This document shows, piece by piece, positions 1 through 11,600 of a DNA stretch of 19,998 bases. Position 1 is the stretch's first letter; each line of letters starts with the position of its first letter. The position numbers were made by a program, and so were the translations under genes. The stretch is from Goniomonas avonlea (taxonomy: Eukaryota > Cryptophyceae > Goniomonadida > Goniomonadaceae), in the NCBI GenBank assembly GCA_003573635.1, contig QUTJ01031797.1, positions 1 through 19,998 on the forward strand, written 5' to 3'. The notes beneath the pieces are model-generated. The model ran no database searches, was not told the origin of the DNA, and saw only the letters and a program-made list of their open reading frames with translations.

Positions 1-64
1 GAAGGGAGAAAGAGAGAAAGAAGGAAAAGAAGAAGGGGAGAGAATCGGGTGGTGGGGAGGAGGG

Positions 65-1533
65 GTGAAGGGCGCAGGGGTGAGGCGCGCCATGTATTGC
101 GAGGCGATTGCTGGCGAGAAGCAATGTCTTGTCTGCGCACGAGCGAAGCTGATCCTTGGGCAGGTGTACACATGGGGTCGCGGTGAACTGGGTGCGCTGG
201 GGCACACTTACAACAAGAGCATGCCGCGGCCGCACTGGGTCGAGTCCCTCGCCGAGTATCGCGTCACCAAGGTACGTGCATAGTCGAAGGTGCATATACT
301 CGCTCAGCACGCTCCTCTCTGCACCCTCTCTTTGCATTGTACAAGCACGCTTCTCTCTGCACTGTACAAGCGGTCCCTGTCTCTGCACACAAGCACGCTC
401 CTCTCTCTGCACTGTTCAAGCACGCTCCTCTCTGCACGCTCCCTGTCTCTGCACTGTACAAGCACGCTCCTCTCTCTCTCTGCGCTGTACAAGCACGCTC
501 CTCGCTGCACCCTCTCTCTGCACTGGACAAGCACGCTCCTCCTCTCGCTGCACTGTACAAGCACGCTCCCTGCACCTAACAACCGCACAACAGGCGGCCT
601 GCGGTCTCAACCACACAATCGTCGCAACCGACAAGGGCCTGCTCATCTCCTGGGGACGCGGCTCATACGGGCAGCTCGGGCACGGGTCTGGCAAGCCCAA
701 GCCACTCAAGCCAGCCTCACAGAACATTCCTCTCCACCTGTTTCCAGAGGAGAAGCGACGCCTGCTGCAGCGAGAGCGGACAGGGCCAAGCCGGCCTGCG
801 ACCTGTCCGCCTGGGTTTTCGCCTGGCGACAACAGCCGCATCGGGTACGTGTGCCCAACTCCGTCCCTCCCCTTCCACCCCCACTCCCCTCCGCTCCCTT
901 CCTCTCCCTCCCATCCCCTTCCACCCCCCCTCCCCTTCCACCTCGCTCCCCATCCTCTGCCCCTGGCATGGGCTCCCCTCCCTCCCCGGCCAAGTCGGCC
1001 GCGACCTGTCCGCCTGGGTTTTCTCCTGGCGACAACAGCCGCATCGGGTGCGTGTACCTCGCGCTCCCTCCCTTCTTCGTTCCTCTGAACTGCACCCCGC
1101 CAACCGTGGCCGCATCTCCCTCCCTTCCACCCACACTCCCCTCTCCTTCGACTCCCCCACCCTTCCACCGCCTTCCTCTGCCCCCCCCTCCCCTTCCACC
1201 TACCTCCCTTCCACCTCCCTTCCACCTCCCTTCCACCGCATCCCTCCCTTCCACCCCCCACTCTTCCACCCTTCTAAACCCTTCCTCAGCTCGCCCTTCC
1301 TCTTCACGCCAGGCACCGGGGATGGTGAAGACTTCGCTCCGGGACCCGGGCGCCTCCGCCCCAAGGACAAGCGTGCGTACACGCGAGGTGCCACATCTTC
1401 AGGAGAAAAGGAATCCTGGAAGGAGCTCCTGCACCACGAACTCGCGACGGGCGCTCTGGCGAAGGAGCTCGAGTCGTCCCGAGAGCGCGACACCTTGCGG
1501 GATAGGGAGCGGGCACGGAGTGCGATGTCCTAG
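65..1533 (+). CDS. RCC1-repeat protein, 3' part (multi-exon, 5' end uncertain)
   Basis: RCC1 repeats form beta-propeller blades found in chromatin/Ran exchange factors and many scaffold proteins; the specific role here is unknown. An exon ending at 271 encodes GQVYTWGRGELGALGH, a typical blade. It is followed by donor gtacgt at 272 and acceptor cag at 591-593. The next exon (594 to about 844) reads AACGLNHTIVATDKGLLISWGRGSYGQLGHG, which continues the blade in phase. The last exon ends at TAG 1531-1533 and encodes a charged, helix-prone tail (WKELLHHELATGALAKELE). Two in-frame models link 844 to the tail. One joins directly to an acceptor at 1287-1289. The other uses a 53-nt mini-exon 995-1047 and the acceptor at 1310-1312. 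The frame is open to the left edge, so ATG 65 may not be the true start and earlier blades probably lie outside the window. RCC1 identity is fairly sure; the exon model is not. Confidence 0.68.
272..593 (+). repeat. RCC1-gene intron filled by a ~27-bp minisatellite
   Basis: This 322-nt intron starts gtacgt and ends acaacag. From about 300 to 575 it consists of roughly nine to ten degenerate units with the core ctctgcactgtacaagcacg, differing in the number of CT dinucleotides. Each full unit carries the self-complementary TGTACA. It interrupts a conserved RCC1 blade, so it must be spliced out; the several ORFs running through it on both strands are by-products of its low complexity. Confidence 0.85.
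784..1056 (+). repeat. Direct duplication of an exon end with its 5' splice site
   Basis: Two copies of a ~65-70-nt segment lie at 784-853 and 988-1056. Both contain gcgacctgtccgcctggg and gacaacagccgcatcggg. Both run straight into a donor-like site, gtacgt at 845 in copy 1 and gtgcgt at 1048 in copy 2. They differ by one indel and a few substitutions, so the two copies read in different frames relative to their splice sites. Copy 1 is the end of the RCC1 exon starting at 594. Copy 2 is either a decayed intronic duplicate or a mini-exon. Confidence 0.85.
845..1312 (+). repeat. Polypyrimidine-rich intronic sequence with a 12-bp tandem repeat
   Basis: Apart from the duplicated exon end at 988-1056, this stretch is almost entirely C and T on the plus strand. 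No AG occurs between 850 and 993, and very few AGs occur before the acceptor candidates at 1288-1289 and 1311-1312. At about 1186-1255 a unit close to cctcccttccac is repeated head to tail. The complementary strand is G/A-rich. The pattern fits exaggerated polypyrimidine tracts ahead of 3' splice sites. Confidence 0.7.
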
Positions 1534-1631
1534 GAGGGTTTCGGAATCGCGTTGTGTCAAACCCCCGGCCCCCGCGGCTCACGAGATGGTGGTTGTTTCG
1601 ATCATTAGTGGCTCTCAAAAGTCGTTGTGTT

Positions 1632-1637
1632 TTTATT
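1632..1637 (-). terminator. Candidate poly(A) signal (AATAAA) for the DUF1304 gene
   Basis: The minus strand reads gaaataaaaac here, about 80 nt past the stop codon of the minus-strand membrane-protein gene. The 181-bp gap between this gene and the convergent RCC1 gene (1534-1714) is AT-richer than either neighbour and shows no other feature. Whether this lineage uses AATAAA is unknown. Confidence 0.35.
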
Positions 1638-1714
1638 TCCTGCCCGATCTTTTAAGTTGTACAGTATCAAAATACATTTCAAGATTCAAGAAATGTCCAA
1701 GGAATTTCTAGCCT

Positions 1715-2240
1715 CTAAAGGCTATGCATCAAGTCAGTGCCCTCAGACTGAAGATCGTTGACACGCAACGCCAAGTTGATCACCAGCAACAGTACCAAAC
1801 CAATGAGCGCGGGCAAGGTCTGCACAAAGAAAATTGTGTGCGATACGCTGGCGGCTCCCACAATGCCTTCAACAATCACCATGAAAAGAAAAAAGCCCTT
1901 CAGGAAAACTGGTGATCCCGTTGCTCGCAACGCTTTCGTGTGGACCAGAACGGACCATAGCATCCCGAAACACAGGATGAGGTTGTAACAGCCCTGTGCG
2001 AGACGGTGAGCGAGGGAGAAAAGTTACCAGACACACCTGATTCAAAGCAAATATGTGGCATGTGCTGACTTCCAGATCAGAAAGACCAAATAATTTTTCG
2101 CCGATGCTCGAGAACAGTATCGCCTCGACAACGAAAAAGGCCAGATGCTCCAAAGAGATGAAACAGCACAAACCAAGAAGGATCGCGATCAGCACAGCAN
2201 GGAGCCGTTGGGTCCCCGGGGTAGTAGCGTACGATACCAT
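1715..2240 (-). CDS. DUF1304-family small integral membrane protein (two exons)
   Basis: Exon 1 is 2240-2037 and exon 2 is 1993-1715 on the minus strand. The 43-nt intron (gtgtgt...gcacag) joins codons in phase and gives 160 residues. About four hydrophobic helices are visible, at roughly residues 15-40, 70-86, 97-116 and 122-142. Family hallmarks are present in order: SLEHLAFFVVE (31-39), KLFGL (49-53), NQGCYN spanning the splice junction (67-72), a V-x-G-x-x-GAA segment (109-116) and VQTLPAL (125-131). The function of DUF1304 is unknown; it is best known from bacteria and fungi. The start at ATG 2240 is the first ATG placing a short leader before helix 1. The frame is open further upstream but only from a TTG beside an N. 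Base 2200 is N, leaving residue 14 undefined. The protein is slightly longer than typical members because of a short N-leader and a polar C-terminal tail. Confidence 0.83.
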
Positions 2241-2607
2241 GACCGAAAGTACACCAGAGGCGCAAAGCGAACTTGCCTTGGGAGACAGTGCCAAGCGGAG
2301 CCGACTGCCGACAGAGTCGGACAGACCGACCAAGCGCCATATTTTCCGTGATTTTCCGAACTNCAATTACGTATTACGTAGCCGAAGCAATCTGTTTGTT
2401 CATTTCGACACAACGTCCGGTGTCAAACTCAAATCGCGAAGGTCAAAGGTTTTGACGTTGCTTCACAGAGGAAACAGAAACCGTTGCGACAAGCTCGGTT
2501 CAGCTCTCAGTTTACGTGTGTACCTCGCCCCAGGTCCAGGGCAACGCAAGACGACCTACTGTAATTTTCTACTGTACCAGAGAATACACATCGTACCTGT
2601 TTGAACC
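2241..2607. promoter_or_regulatory. Divergent intergenic region between the DUF1304 gene and dynein
   Basis: This ~370-bp stretch separates the minus-strand membrane-protein start (2240) from the dynein ATG (2608), so it must hold both promoters and the 5' UTRs. I see no clear TATA box, initiator or repeat. There is one N at 2363. ORFs crossing it are short and unlike known proteins. The sequence just before the dynein ATG reads ttgaaccATG, with no feature beyond an ordinary eukaryotic start context. Confidence 0.5.
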
Positions 2608-5600
2608 ATGTCAGAAAAGGAGAAGGAGCCGGCCGAGTCGTCGGATTCGTCCCACCTCCCGCAGGACCCCCGCATTGATTGGCTGCTTAACCGAGTTGTT
2701 TCATCCACCAAGATGAAGATGACCTCTGTTATTAAGTTGAAGCATGAAGATTCCGCAAGGAAAGCCATGCTGGACTTTTTCGACAGCTCCGATAAGCGAA
2801 CGCTTTTCATCTACCAAGGAGCCAAGGCGGACGAGCTCTGCTGCGGAACCTTTGCTCCTGCACCGAGCCTACTGAAGAAGAAGTCTTTGTACTTCTGCAA
2901 GGATAACGGTGTCAGCAAAGTCACAGAGGCCACAATGAGGAAAGTCATCACAGAGGGTGAGTTTGGTCATGTACCACTCCAGGCCCTGCTGGATGTCGCT
3001 CAAGAGGTGTACTTCCCCATCTTGACCAATGGGAAGAATCAGGAGGGATGGCCAGAAGTGATCTCTAAGGAGGTTACTGAGAATCTGCACAAGTTTTTGG
3101 CCAACCTCTACGTCACAATCGGCCACACCAAGGGCCGGACTCTGCTCCCGCTCCCGCCGAGCGAGCCGTCGACCACGATCGAGAAAGCGGCACGGGACAA
3201 GGACCGCGTCCATGTTCTCGAGAGTGCTGTGGTTATGTGGACACGCCAGATCAAGAATGTTTTGAAGATGGACCCCGAGGCTCTCCTGAAGGCCGGACAA
3301 AACAGTGGCCCCCAGGTGGAGCTGGAGTTCTGGTACAATAAGGCTCAGAACCTCAACTCCATTCACGAGCAGCTCTCTGGAGAGCGAGTACGAAAGGTGA
3401 TCAAAGTGTTGGAGGTGACGAAGTCAACGTACTTCCCGGCGTTCAATCGTCTGTGCAAGGAGGTGGCCCAAGCACGCATGGAGGCCAACGACAACATCGT
3501 CTACCTTCGCCCGCTCGAGCGATTTTTCGCATCCCTTGGGCAGGAGGCGTTCCCGGAGTTGATTCCTTTGTTCAAACCTATCATGCACACCATCTTGCTG
3601 ACATGGAAGCACTCAAAGTTCTACAACACCCCGGCACGGTTGGTGGTGTTGATGCGCGAGATCTGCAACGACCTCATCTGCCAGGCCTGCAAGTTTGTCA
3701 GCGGCGAATCTTTGTTCACAGTTGAGCCCCAGGAGGCCGTCGACAACCTCAAGCTCTGCTTGAAGGTCTGCGTCACCTTCAAGAGCACTTACTTTGACTA
3801 CAAGGCTCGCGCTGGAACGGAGTGCCCCTCCAACCCCTGGCGATTCCAGAACTCAGCTCTGTTCGCGCGTTTGGATTCGTTCCTCGAGCGCTGCCACGAC
3901 GTGCTCGACCTGATGCAGACCATCCTGCAGTTCAACAAGCTCGAGCGCGTGGAGATCGGTGGCACCAAGGGCAAGACTCTGACCAACAGTGTGCGGCAGA
4001 TTTTCCAGGAGTTCTTCGACGCTGTTGCGGCTTTCCAGCACGCCCCCTACGATATCATGGATGTCGAGGCCAAGCAGTTTGACGATGATTTCTACGAGTT
4101 CCGCGGTCAGATCAACGAGTTGGAGCGTCGGTTGGCGTCTGTGATCACGCAAGCCTTCGACGACAGTACGACGGTGCTTGGCCGTTTCAAGCTCCTCGAT
4201 TCATTCGAGGGGTTGCTCGAGCGTGAGATCATTCAGACCGACCTGGAGAAGAAGAACACCGACCTACTCAACGCCTTCGCGCTTGACCTCAAGCAGGTCC
4301 AGGAGATCTTCCTCTTCCGGAAGGAGAACCCCCCTGTGAATGACAACATGCCGCCTCGTGCCGGTGCTGTCGCCTGGGTGCGTGGGCTCGTCGAGCGTGT
4401 GGAGGATCCCATGAACAGGCTCAAGGGTATGGGCAAGTCGGTTCTGGAGTCCGAGGAGGGCAAAGAGGCCACTCGTGCGTACAACGCGATCATGACGTCC
4501 CTGCAAGAGTATGAGCGGCAGCACGTCGAGGAGTGGTCCCGGGAGATTGAGAACACCTCGCAGGAGAAGCTCAAGCAGTCCCTGCTGCGGCGAGACGACG
4601 ACTCACCATACCTCCGCGTCAACTTTGACCCGGCGCTAGTGTGCTTGCTGCGTGAGGTCAAGTACTTCCTTCTTCTCAAGATCGAGGTGCCCGAGTCGGC
4701 CATGCAGATTTTCAAGAAGGCGGAGACCTTCCGTCAGCAGACGGGTAACTTGGAGTTGATTGTGAATATTTACAACCACATGCTGTCGACGCTGTTGGAG
4801 GTCGAGCGGCCCCTGGTGCAGACCAAGCTCGACAACATCGACAAGGTGTTGCAGAAGGGTCTCAAGCACCTCAACTGGAAGTCGCATTCCATCTCGGACT
4901 TCATCCAGCAGACCATGAGCATTGTCAAGGACGCGAGCACCGTCTTGTCCACGATCAAGAAGAACGTGGCTGACACGCAGTTCATCCTGAAGAACTGGCG
5001 GCGCCCCGAGGCCCTCCTGTTTGACCGCAAGAGCGTCAAGACCTACAGCCTTGACGAGTTCCAGGCCATGCATGTTGCCAAGGTGACCGAGCGTTACAAC
5101 GACGTCCGCGACGGTGAGGAGAAGATCCAGCAGCACCTCGCAGGCTCCAACAAGGTGCTCAAGGTCAGCAAGGGCGCTTCCAGCTGGCGTGCGTATGTGG
5201 ACTACGTCAACCAGATCTACATCGACGGCCTCGTGGACGCCGTGCTGTCGTCCGTCCAGTATCTCCGCAACCAGCTCGATTCAGCTTACCTGATTGCGAA
5301 CGACGTCAACCCTCTGCTTGAGATCAAGCTTGAGCTCGTGCCACCGGACATCGCCTTCTCCCCTGAGATGGGGCAGACTGCCAAGCGCGACGGTGTGCGT
5401 GATATCGTGTCCGACTGGGTCAACTCTGTGCTTAACATCTCGACGCTGACGAAGCGTTTGGATACCGGCGACGGTGACTACCTCAACGACATCCAGGACG
5501 ATATTGACGTGAAGTTCGCTGTGGCGGACATCACGCGCCTCGTGACGGAGACCGAGCAGCAGTGCCACGAGTTCAAGGAGTCGTACTCGACGTTCTCGTA

Positions 5601-8600
5601 CCTGTGGCAGGAGCAGATGCAGGTGAAGTTTAAGGAGTTCCTCACCAGTGACCTCGAGGATGGCAAGACGGAGCCACCGCTGAGCCGTTTCGACGCCGAG
5701 ATTGCGCGCTTCAAGGCCCTGGAGGAGAAGATTAAGGAGCTCCCGGCGTCTAAGATTATCGGGTGGCTGAAGGTGGATGCCAAGCCGATCAAGAACGCGC
5801 TGCACTTTTGGGTGTCCAAGTGGAGTTACATGTACAAAGAATACTTGACCAACAAGGTGTCGCACACTGTCCTGGACCTGATGTCGTTCATCGACAAGAA
5901 CAACGCGTCCTTGGACAAGGAGATTGAGGGAGACGATCAGGCCACACTTCTCGAAGTGATGGGCTCCATGCGTGATGTGCGTGTGCGCACGGAGCTCACT
6001 GACGAGATGTTCGAGCCGTTGCGCAAGACTGTTGAGCTGCTTCGCAAGTACGGAGTGACGACGTCGGACGACGTCCTCGAGCAGCTCGAGCAGGCACCGC
6101 TGCTGTGGAACAACTTGAAGAAGAAGACGATCATGACCAAGGAGAAGCACAGCCAGACGCAGTCGGACGAGGCGGACAAGCTCAAGCGCAAGGTGAAGAT
6201 GTTTGACGACCGCGTGACGGAGTTCGCGGCGCAGTTCCGCAAGAACATGCCGCTGGTGTTCAGCGAGAACTTCCAGGCTGCCTACCAGATCATCGATAAG
6301 TACCATCACGGTGCCAAGACGGAGGAGATGGCGGTCGGGTCGCTCGTGGAGCTCCAGACGGAGGCGTCGCGACTTAACGAGCTCCAGGAGCTGTTTGAGC
6401 TCAACGTGACTGAGTACAAGGAGATCAAGACGTGCCTGCAGGAGTGCGCTGGCCTGAAGCACGTGTGGGATATGATCTCCATTGTGGTGAACACCTACGA
6501 CGAGTGGAAGAAGACCCGCTGGAACGCGATCAACGTCGACTTCCTCACTGAGGAGAACAAGCGCCTGTTCAAGGAGGTCCGCGGGATGCACAAGAGCATC
6601 AAGAACTTCAACGCGTACAAGGGCCTCGAGGACACGGTGAAGAACATGCAAGTGACCCTGCCTCTCGTCTCCGACCTGCACCACCCCGCCATGCGCGAGC
6701 GCCATTGGAAGCAGCTGATGCGCGCGATGGGCGTGTCGTTCACCATGGACGACGGGTTCTCTCTCGGCGACCTTCTGGCGCTCAAGCCTCACGAGTTTGT
6801 CGACGACGTGGCTGAGATCGTCGACCGTGCTCAGAAGGAGTTGATCATCGAGAAGCAGCTCAAGAGGATTGACGAGACCTGGGTCGGCCTCACCCTCAGC
6901 TTTGTCCCGTTTGAGGAGGGCGACCTCATGGTAATGGAGACCCCCGAGGCGGTGATTGAAGCGCTTGAGGAGAATCAGGTGCAGTTGCAGAACATGCAGG
7001 CGTCCAAGTACGTGCAGAACAACCCCGTCTTCCTCGAGGAGGTCGGCCGTTGGCAGCGCAAGCTCGGTATGGTCGAGTCCGTCATCTCTGCCTGGATGGA
7101 GGTGCAGAAGAAGTGGAGCAACTTGCAGTCCATTTTCGTCGGGAGCGCGGATATCCGCGTGCAGCTGCCCGAGGACAGCAAGCGCTTCGACGGTGTCGAC
7201 GCCGAGTGGAAGGAGCTGATGAAGGAGGCGCAGTTCAACCTCAACGTAATTGAGTCGTGCAACATGGAAGGCAGGCTCGAGAGGATCGAAGCGATGCTGG
7301 AGGGGCTGGAGAAGTGCGAGAAGGCTCTGGCTGACTACCTCGAGACCAAGCGCAGCGCATACCCTCGCTTCTACTTCGTGGCTGCCGCCGACTTGCTCGA
7401 CATCCTGTCCAAGGGTAGCAACCCGCAGCTGATCATGAAGCACTTGCCCAAGTGCTTTGATAACATCCGCACCCTGGAGTTCACCAAGGACAAGGAGGGC
7501 CTCGCCACCAAGTCGTCCGTCGGGATGGTGTCGGGTGAGGGCGAGTACGTCGGCTTCCCGCAGCCGTTCATCTGTGAGGGTGCTGTCGAGCTCTGGCTGA
7601 AGGACCTGACGGCGTGGACTCACGACGTGATCCGCGTTATCTTGTCAGAGGCCGTGCGCGCGTACGAGGAGAAGCCCCGACAGGAGTTCCTGCTCGACTG
7701 GCCCGCGCAGATCACCGTGCTGACCTTCCGCATTGTGTACACTGAGGAGGTGAACTACGCCTTCGACCAGCTCGAGGAGGGTAACGAGAACGCGCTTAAG
7801 GACTACAACAAGAAGCAGATTGAGAACCTGACGATGCTCACGGACATGATCATGACAGACCTGACGTCCAACGACCGTAAGAAGATCATCACCATCGTGA
7901 CGGTGGATGTGCACAATCGCGACGTCGTGGCCAAGTTGGTCGACATCAAGGCCGAGTCCTCGCAGTGCTTCGAGTGGGTGTCGCAGCTCCGTTACTGCAT
8001 CGACGAGAAGACTGACATCTGCCGCATCAACCTGTCCGATTTCGAGCGCAACTACGGTTACGAGTACATCGGCAACTGCGGTTGCCTCGTGATCACTCCG
8101 CTGACTGACAGGTGCTACATCACACTGTGCCAGGCCCAGCGCCTGATCATGGGTGCTGCGCCTGCTGGACCTGCTGGTACGGGCAAGACAGAGACTGTCA
8201 AGGACTTGGGACGCTCGACCGGCAACATGGTGTACGTGTTCAACTGCTCTGATCAGATGGACTACAAGTCCATGGGGCAGATCTTCAAGGGTCTTGCTCA
8301 GGCCGGTGCCTGGGGTTGCTTCGACGAATTCAACCGCATTGATATCTCCGTGCTGTCTGTCGTGTCGACCCAGCTCAAGTGTGTCATTGACGGCATTCGC
8401 GGGAAGAAGGACCGCTTCCTGTTCGAGGAAGACGAGATCTCCCTGTGCCTGGACCCGCTCTGCTTCTCCAACATCACCATGAACCCCGGTTACGCCGGTC
8501 GTACGGAGCTGCCCGAGTCTGTCAAGGCGCTCTTCCGCCCCTGCGCTATGATTGTGCCCGACATGGACCTGATTTCTGAGATTATGCTCATGTCTGAGGG

Positions 8601-11600
8601 TTTCTCCGAGGGTAAGATCCTCGCGAAGAAGTTCATGATTCTGTACCGCCTCAACGAGTCGCTCCTGTCCGCCCAGAAGCATTACGACTGGAAGCTCCGC
8701 GCCGTGAAGACGACGCTCAACGTCGCCGGTGGCATGCGTCGCCAGGACAAGGACCTGTCCGAGGACAAGGTGCTTCTCCGCGCTCTTCGCGACTTCAACC
8801 TGGGTAAGCTCGTCGCCGACGACGTCGGCATCTTCATGGGCCTGCTCAACGACTTGTTCCCCAAGACGCTCGAGCTCGTGCCTCGTAAGCGCGACGCCAC
8901 CTTTGAGGACATCATCCGCAGGGCGGCCCGCGAGCTCGGCATCCAGCCCGAGGAGGTGTTCAACCTCAAGGTGTCGCAGCTGCGCGAGCTGCTCGACGTG
9001 CGCTGGTCCGTGTTTGTGCTCGGCCCCGCTGGCTGCGGCAAGTCGTGCATCATCAAGACCCTCGCCAAGGCGCAGAACATGGCCAACGAGAAGACCACCA
9101 CGCACGTGCTCAACCCCAAGGCTGTGACCCGTAACGAGCTGTATGGGTACATCCACGCATCCACCCGCGAGTGGAAGGACGGCCTGGTGTCACAGATTTT
9201 CCGTGACTTGGCCAACATCACCACGGTGCCGCACGAGTACATTGTCCTGGACGGTGATATCGACCCCGAGTGGATCGAGTCCATGAACACCGTGATGGAC
9301 GACAACAAGATGCTCACGCTCGCGTCCAACGAGCGCATCCCGCTCACCCCGCCCATGCGCCTGCTGTTCGAGATCGAGAACTTGCGCGAGGCCTCGCCCG
9401 CCACGGTGTCACGCGCTGGTATCATCTACATGAACGACACCGACGTCGGCTGGACCCCGTTTGTGTCGTCGTGGATTGAGCGCCGCGAGCTCGAGAGCGA
9501 GCGGTCGCAGCTCACAAAGCTGTTTGAGGCCTACATTCTCAAGTCCCTCGACTTTATAAAGAAGAACATGAGAACAGTGGTGCCGCTCCCAGAGATCAAC
9601 TTGGTCAAGACAGTGTGTTACGTCCTTGAAGGCTTGCTGGGTACAGGCGAGGCGCTCCAAGCTGCCCAGAAGGCGTTAGGGCCAGAAGAGGGCCCTAAGC
9701 TCCTCGAGGCCCTGTTCGTGTTCTGCTGCGTCTGGGGTATGGGTGGCTCGCTCACTGTCGAGCAGGGCATGGACTACCGCTTGGGCTTCTCGAAATGGTG
9801 GGCCGACGAGTGGAAGGTCGTGCGGTTCCCTGATGGCGGCTCCGTCTTCGACTTCGTCGTCGACCCCGACACTGGCAAGTTCCTGCACTGGGACACCAAG
9901 GTCCCGTCGTACCAGTACAACCCTGACACTCTCTTCGGGAACATCTTCATCGACACGGTGGAAACCGTGCGCCTGATGTTCCTGCTCGACCAGCTCATGA
10001 CCAAGCGCCGCCTGTGCATGTTCGTCGGTGCCGCTGGTACCGGTAAGACCACAATCATGAAGGACAAGCTCCGCAACCTCGACCCGGAGACGGCGCAGTT
10101 CCTCAACATCAATCTTAACTGCATGACCGACTCGCTCGCGCTCCAAACCGCCATGGAGGCGTCCCTCGAGAAGAAGACCGGCCGTGTATACGGACCCCTC
10201 GGCTCTCGCAAGCTTGTGTACTTCATTGACGATCTCAACATGCCCCAGGTCGACATCTACGGCACGCAGGAGCCCTTGGCGCTGCTGCGCCAGCTGGTGG
10301 ACTACGGCAGCTGGTACGACCGCGGCAAGCTCACCCTCAAGGAGATCCAGAACGTGCAGTACGTCTCGTGCCTCAACCCCACGGCGGGCTCCTTCACGGT
10401 GGACCCCCGCCTGCAGACGCACTACTGCACCTTCGGTGTGCAGATGCCCAGCCCCGAGAACATGTCGGTGATTTACCAGTCGATCCTCACTGGGCATCTC
10501 CAGAACTTCAACCCCGACATCCAGAAGCTCAACGACCGCATCATCAAGGCCACGTTTGACCTGTTCCGCAACGTGTGGAACACCTTCCTGCCCACGGCCA
10601 TCAAGTTCCACTACCAGTTCAACCTGCGCGAGGTGTCGTCGGTGTTTGAGGGCCTCTGCCGAGCCCAGGCCGAGTACTTCAGCGCCCCCCTCCAGTTCAC
10701 CCGCCTGTGGGTGCACGAGTGCGAGCGTGTCTTCAGCGACAGGCTTGTCACAGAGCAGGACCTGGTCCGCTTTGGCGAGATGCTTGCGGACACCGTCAAG
10801 AAGTTCTTTGACGATCAGGACGCTGAGAAGGTCAACGCCCGCCCGCTCGTGTTCGCGTCATTTGTCACCCCGCAGGAGAACCCGCCGTACATTGGAATCA
10901 GCGACGCCGCCAAGCTGAAGAAGCTCTTGGACGACAAGCTCACCGAGTACAACGAGAGCAACGCCGTGATGAACCTGGTGCTGTTCGAGCAGGCTATCGA
11001 GCACGTGTGCCGCATCACCCGCGTTATCTTCCAGCCCCGTGGCAACGCGTTGCTCGTGGGTGTCGGAGGCAGCGGCAAGCAGTCGCTCGCCAAGCTCTCT
11101 GCGTTCATCTGCGGCTACGAGGTGTTCCAGATCACGGTGACGGCCACGTACAACTTGATGGACTTCAAGGTCGACCTCATGTCGCTGTACACCAAGGCTG
11201 GTATCAAGAGCATCGGCACGTGCTTCGTCATGACCGACGGCCAGATTGTCGACGAGCGCTTCCTTGTGTACATCAACGACATGCTGGCGACCGGCAACGT
11301 GCCTGACCTCTTCACCAACGAGGAGAAGGACGAGGTGTGCAACGGTGTCCGGTCCGAGATGAAGCAGCTCGGCCTCGTCGACACCCGCGACAACTGCTGG
11401 GAGTTCTTCATCGAGAAGACGCGCAGGTACCTCCACACCATCCTCTGCTTCTCGCCTGTCGGTGACAAGTTCCGCATCCGTGCTCGCCAGTTCCCTGCCC
11501 TCACCTCGGCCACGTCCATCGACTGGTTCCACCCCTGGCCGCAGGACGCGCTGGTGGCTGTCGGCACCCGCTTCCTGCTCGAGGTGGGCGACATCGCGCC

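Noticed and set aside
300-575. Possible CRISPR array because of regularly spaced repeats
   Set aside because: The units are contiguous and degenerate with no unique spacers, sit within a spliceosomal intron, and no cas gene is present in this eukaryotic DNA.
156-1711. Long plus- and minus-strand ORFs across 156-1711 rich in Pro/Ser/Leu or Gly/Arg/Glu
   Set aside because: They read through a minisatellite and polypyrimidine introns. Only the RCC1 blade segments and the charged tail resemble protein.
2077-2366. Alternative small ORFs or a longer N-terminus upstream of the DUF1304 start
   Set aside because: The longer frame starts only at TTG next to an N and adds a non-conserved stretch. The 87-residue ORF is in a different frame and lacks the membrane motifs.
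5281-9156. Very long minus-strand ORFs (780 and 503 residues) opposite dynein, plus others at 9676-10716, 11824-13032 and 13987-15168
   Set aside because: They lie entirely antisense to conserved dynein domains, are rich in Leu/His/Arg/Val repeats typical of reverse-complemented GC-rich codons, and show no domain of their own.
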